From contig JBOHRW010000206.1 in assembly GCA_050732935.1 (NCBI GenBank), positions 1-39,845 on the forward strand: a DNA stretch of 39,845 nucleotides, written 5' to 3'. Below are positions 38,937 through 39,845 of the stretch, one piece after another (position 1 is the stretch's first letter; every line of letters starts with the position of its first letter). Origin of the DNA: DASRVA01 sp050732935. GTDB taxonomy: Bacteria; Gemmatimonadota; Gemmatimonadetes; JACCXV01; JAHWKZ01. The position numbers were made by a program, and so were the translations under genes. Below the pieces are notes generated by a model. That model was not told the origin of the DNA and searched no databases. It saw only the letters and a program-made list of their open reading frames with translations.

Positions 38937-39845
38937 TCAGAACGTGGCCGAGACCCCACCGTAGACGGCCCTTCCCGGTGTCCCGAACTGAAAGATCTCT
39001 TCGTACTCGGCCCCGGTCAGGTTCTCCACCCGCCCGAAGAGCCGAAAGCGGTCCCCCCACCCGTAGGCGGCGGTGAGACGCAAAGTCGTGTAGCCGTCCA
39101 GCTCGACCCGGGGGCTGGGGAAGGTCGTGAAGTCGAGGTCTTCCCGCGCTCCGACGCGGCGGATCAGGAACCCGACCTCGGCGCTACCGAACAGGTAGCC
39201 GCCGGCGAGGCTGGCCGCGTGCCGCGGACGGCGCAGAAGGGGCCGACCCGCGTCCTCGCCCGTCACCTCCTCCGTGTCCATGTACGTATACGAGACTTCG
39301 AGATCGAGCCGCTCGCCGACCTCCGCCTCGGCGGTCAGCTCGAGACCCTGGCTTTCGGCCTCGCCCACGTTCCGCAAGGCCTCTCCGTCGAAGACGATCA
39401 GGTCCTCGAAGCTGGTCGCGAACCAGGTCGCGCCGGCTCGCAAATCGCCGTCGCGGCTCACGAGGTCGATGCCGGCCTCGACCCCGTCGCTCCGCTCGGG
39501 CTCCAGATCGGGGTTGCCGAAGGCGGGATCCAGGAGTTGGGACAGCCCGGGGGCCCGGAATCCGCTCCCGAGGGCGCCGCGCAGGCGAACCGTCTGGCCG
39601 AGATGCAGGACCGGCGCGGCGCGATAGGTCACCACGCCGCCGAACCGGCTGTGGTCGTCGGCACGGATCCCCAGCGCCAGATGGGCCCGGCTCCCGATCG
39701 CGACCCTGTCCTCGGCGAAGATCCCGGTCGTCCGGGCCGATACCTCGGGCAGCTCGCTCTCGAAGGGACCGAATTCCCCATCCGAGGCGAAGCGGGAGTC
39801 AGCCGACTCGACCTCGTGGTCGATCCCGGCGACGACGCGGTGCGC
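38937..39845 (-). CDS. TonB-dependent receptor, BtuB-like, C-terminal part (cut by the right window edge)
   Basis: About 302 codons of the barrel region; the start lies beyond 39845. The readable part opens HRVVAGIDHEVESAD, continues through AEDRVAIGSRAHLALGIRAD, LRGALGSGFRAPGLSQL and NPDLEPERSDGVEAGI, and ends in NLTGAEYEEIFQFGTPGRAVYGGVSATF. FRAPGLSQL and the NPDLEPE element are standard in BtuB-type receptors, and a terminal Phe suits insertion by the BAM complex. Vitamin B12 is one likely ligand, but siderophore receptors share these motifs. Any cobalamin riboswitch would lie outside the window. Confidence 0.85.
   Translation of the reverse strand, partial: AHRVVAGIDHEVESADSRFASDGEFGPFESELPEVSARTTGIFAEDRVAIGSRAHLALGIRADDHSRFGGVVTYRAAPVLHLGQTVRLRGALGSGFRAPGLSQLLDPAFGNPDLEPERSDGVEAGIDLVSRDGDLRAGATWFATSFEDLIVFDGEALRNVGEAESQGLELTAEAEVGERLDLEVSYTYMDTEEVTGEDAGRPLLRRPRHAASLAGGYLFGSAEVGFLIRRVGAREDLDFTTFPSPRVELDGYTTLRLTAAYGWGDRFRLFGRVENLTGAEYEEIFQFGTPGRAVYGGVSATF

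Overview
This 39.8 kb window is GC-rich bacterial chromosome (about two-thirds G+C or more by eye). Almost every gene lies on the minus strand, so the text follows transcription from high to low coordinates. A GWxTD-domain secreted protein, a moxR/DUF58/bat membrane cluster, a CoaX-type pantothenate kinase, TonB-dependent receptors and very frequent GTG starts with 4-base stop/start overlaps suggest Gemmatimonadota or a related phylum. That placement is inference; no rRNA is present.

Layout, right to left. 36.7-39.8 kb: two tandem TonB-dependent receptors, the first cut by the window edge, followed by a frameshifted fibronectin-III gene remnant in a lower-GC patch (about 35.9-36.7 kb). 30.3-35.8 kb: a BamE/SmpA-like lipoprotein, a PlsC acyltransferase, then carAB preceded by a short leader peptide that overlaps an intrinsic terminator. 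29.2-30.3 kb: two HU-family genes flanking tRNA-Arg(CCG). 28.6-29.2 kb: two small plus-strand genes, the only plausible plus-strand genes. 23.3-28.5 kb: mtgA, an anchored TPR protein, an FTR1-type iron permease with a Fur-like palindrome at its start, metE and a rhodanese lipoprotein. 16.8-23.2 kb: miaB, a LapA-like membrane protein, the GWxTD protein and comEC. 8.8-16.7 kb: moxR, DUF58, a BatD-like membrane protein, batA, a batB-batC fusion and a batD-batE fusion. 2.4-8.7 kb: uspA, mutL, miaA, uppP, nadC, birA, coaX, tightly packed. 0-2.3 kb: a CIRCE-controlled groES-groEL operon with an intrinsic terminator, then the 5' part of tmRNA (ssrA) running off the left edge.

Most of the window is housekeeping: chaperones and ribosome rescue, cofactors (CoA, biotin, NAD), cell-wall lipid carrier recycling and glycan synthesis, tRNA A37 modification (miaA and miaB), mismatch repair, pyrimidine/arginine precursor synthesis and methionine synthesis. 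The points most worth a second look are the carAB leader/attenuator, the fused Bat proteins, the Fur-like site at the iron permease, the altered MutL metal-site motif, and the broken Fn3 gene in a compositionally distinct patch.
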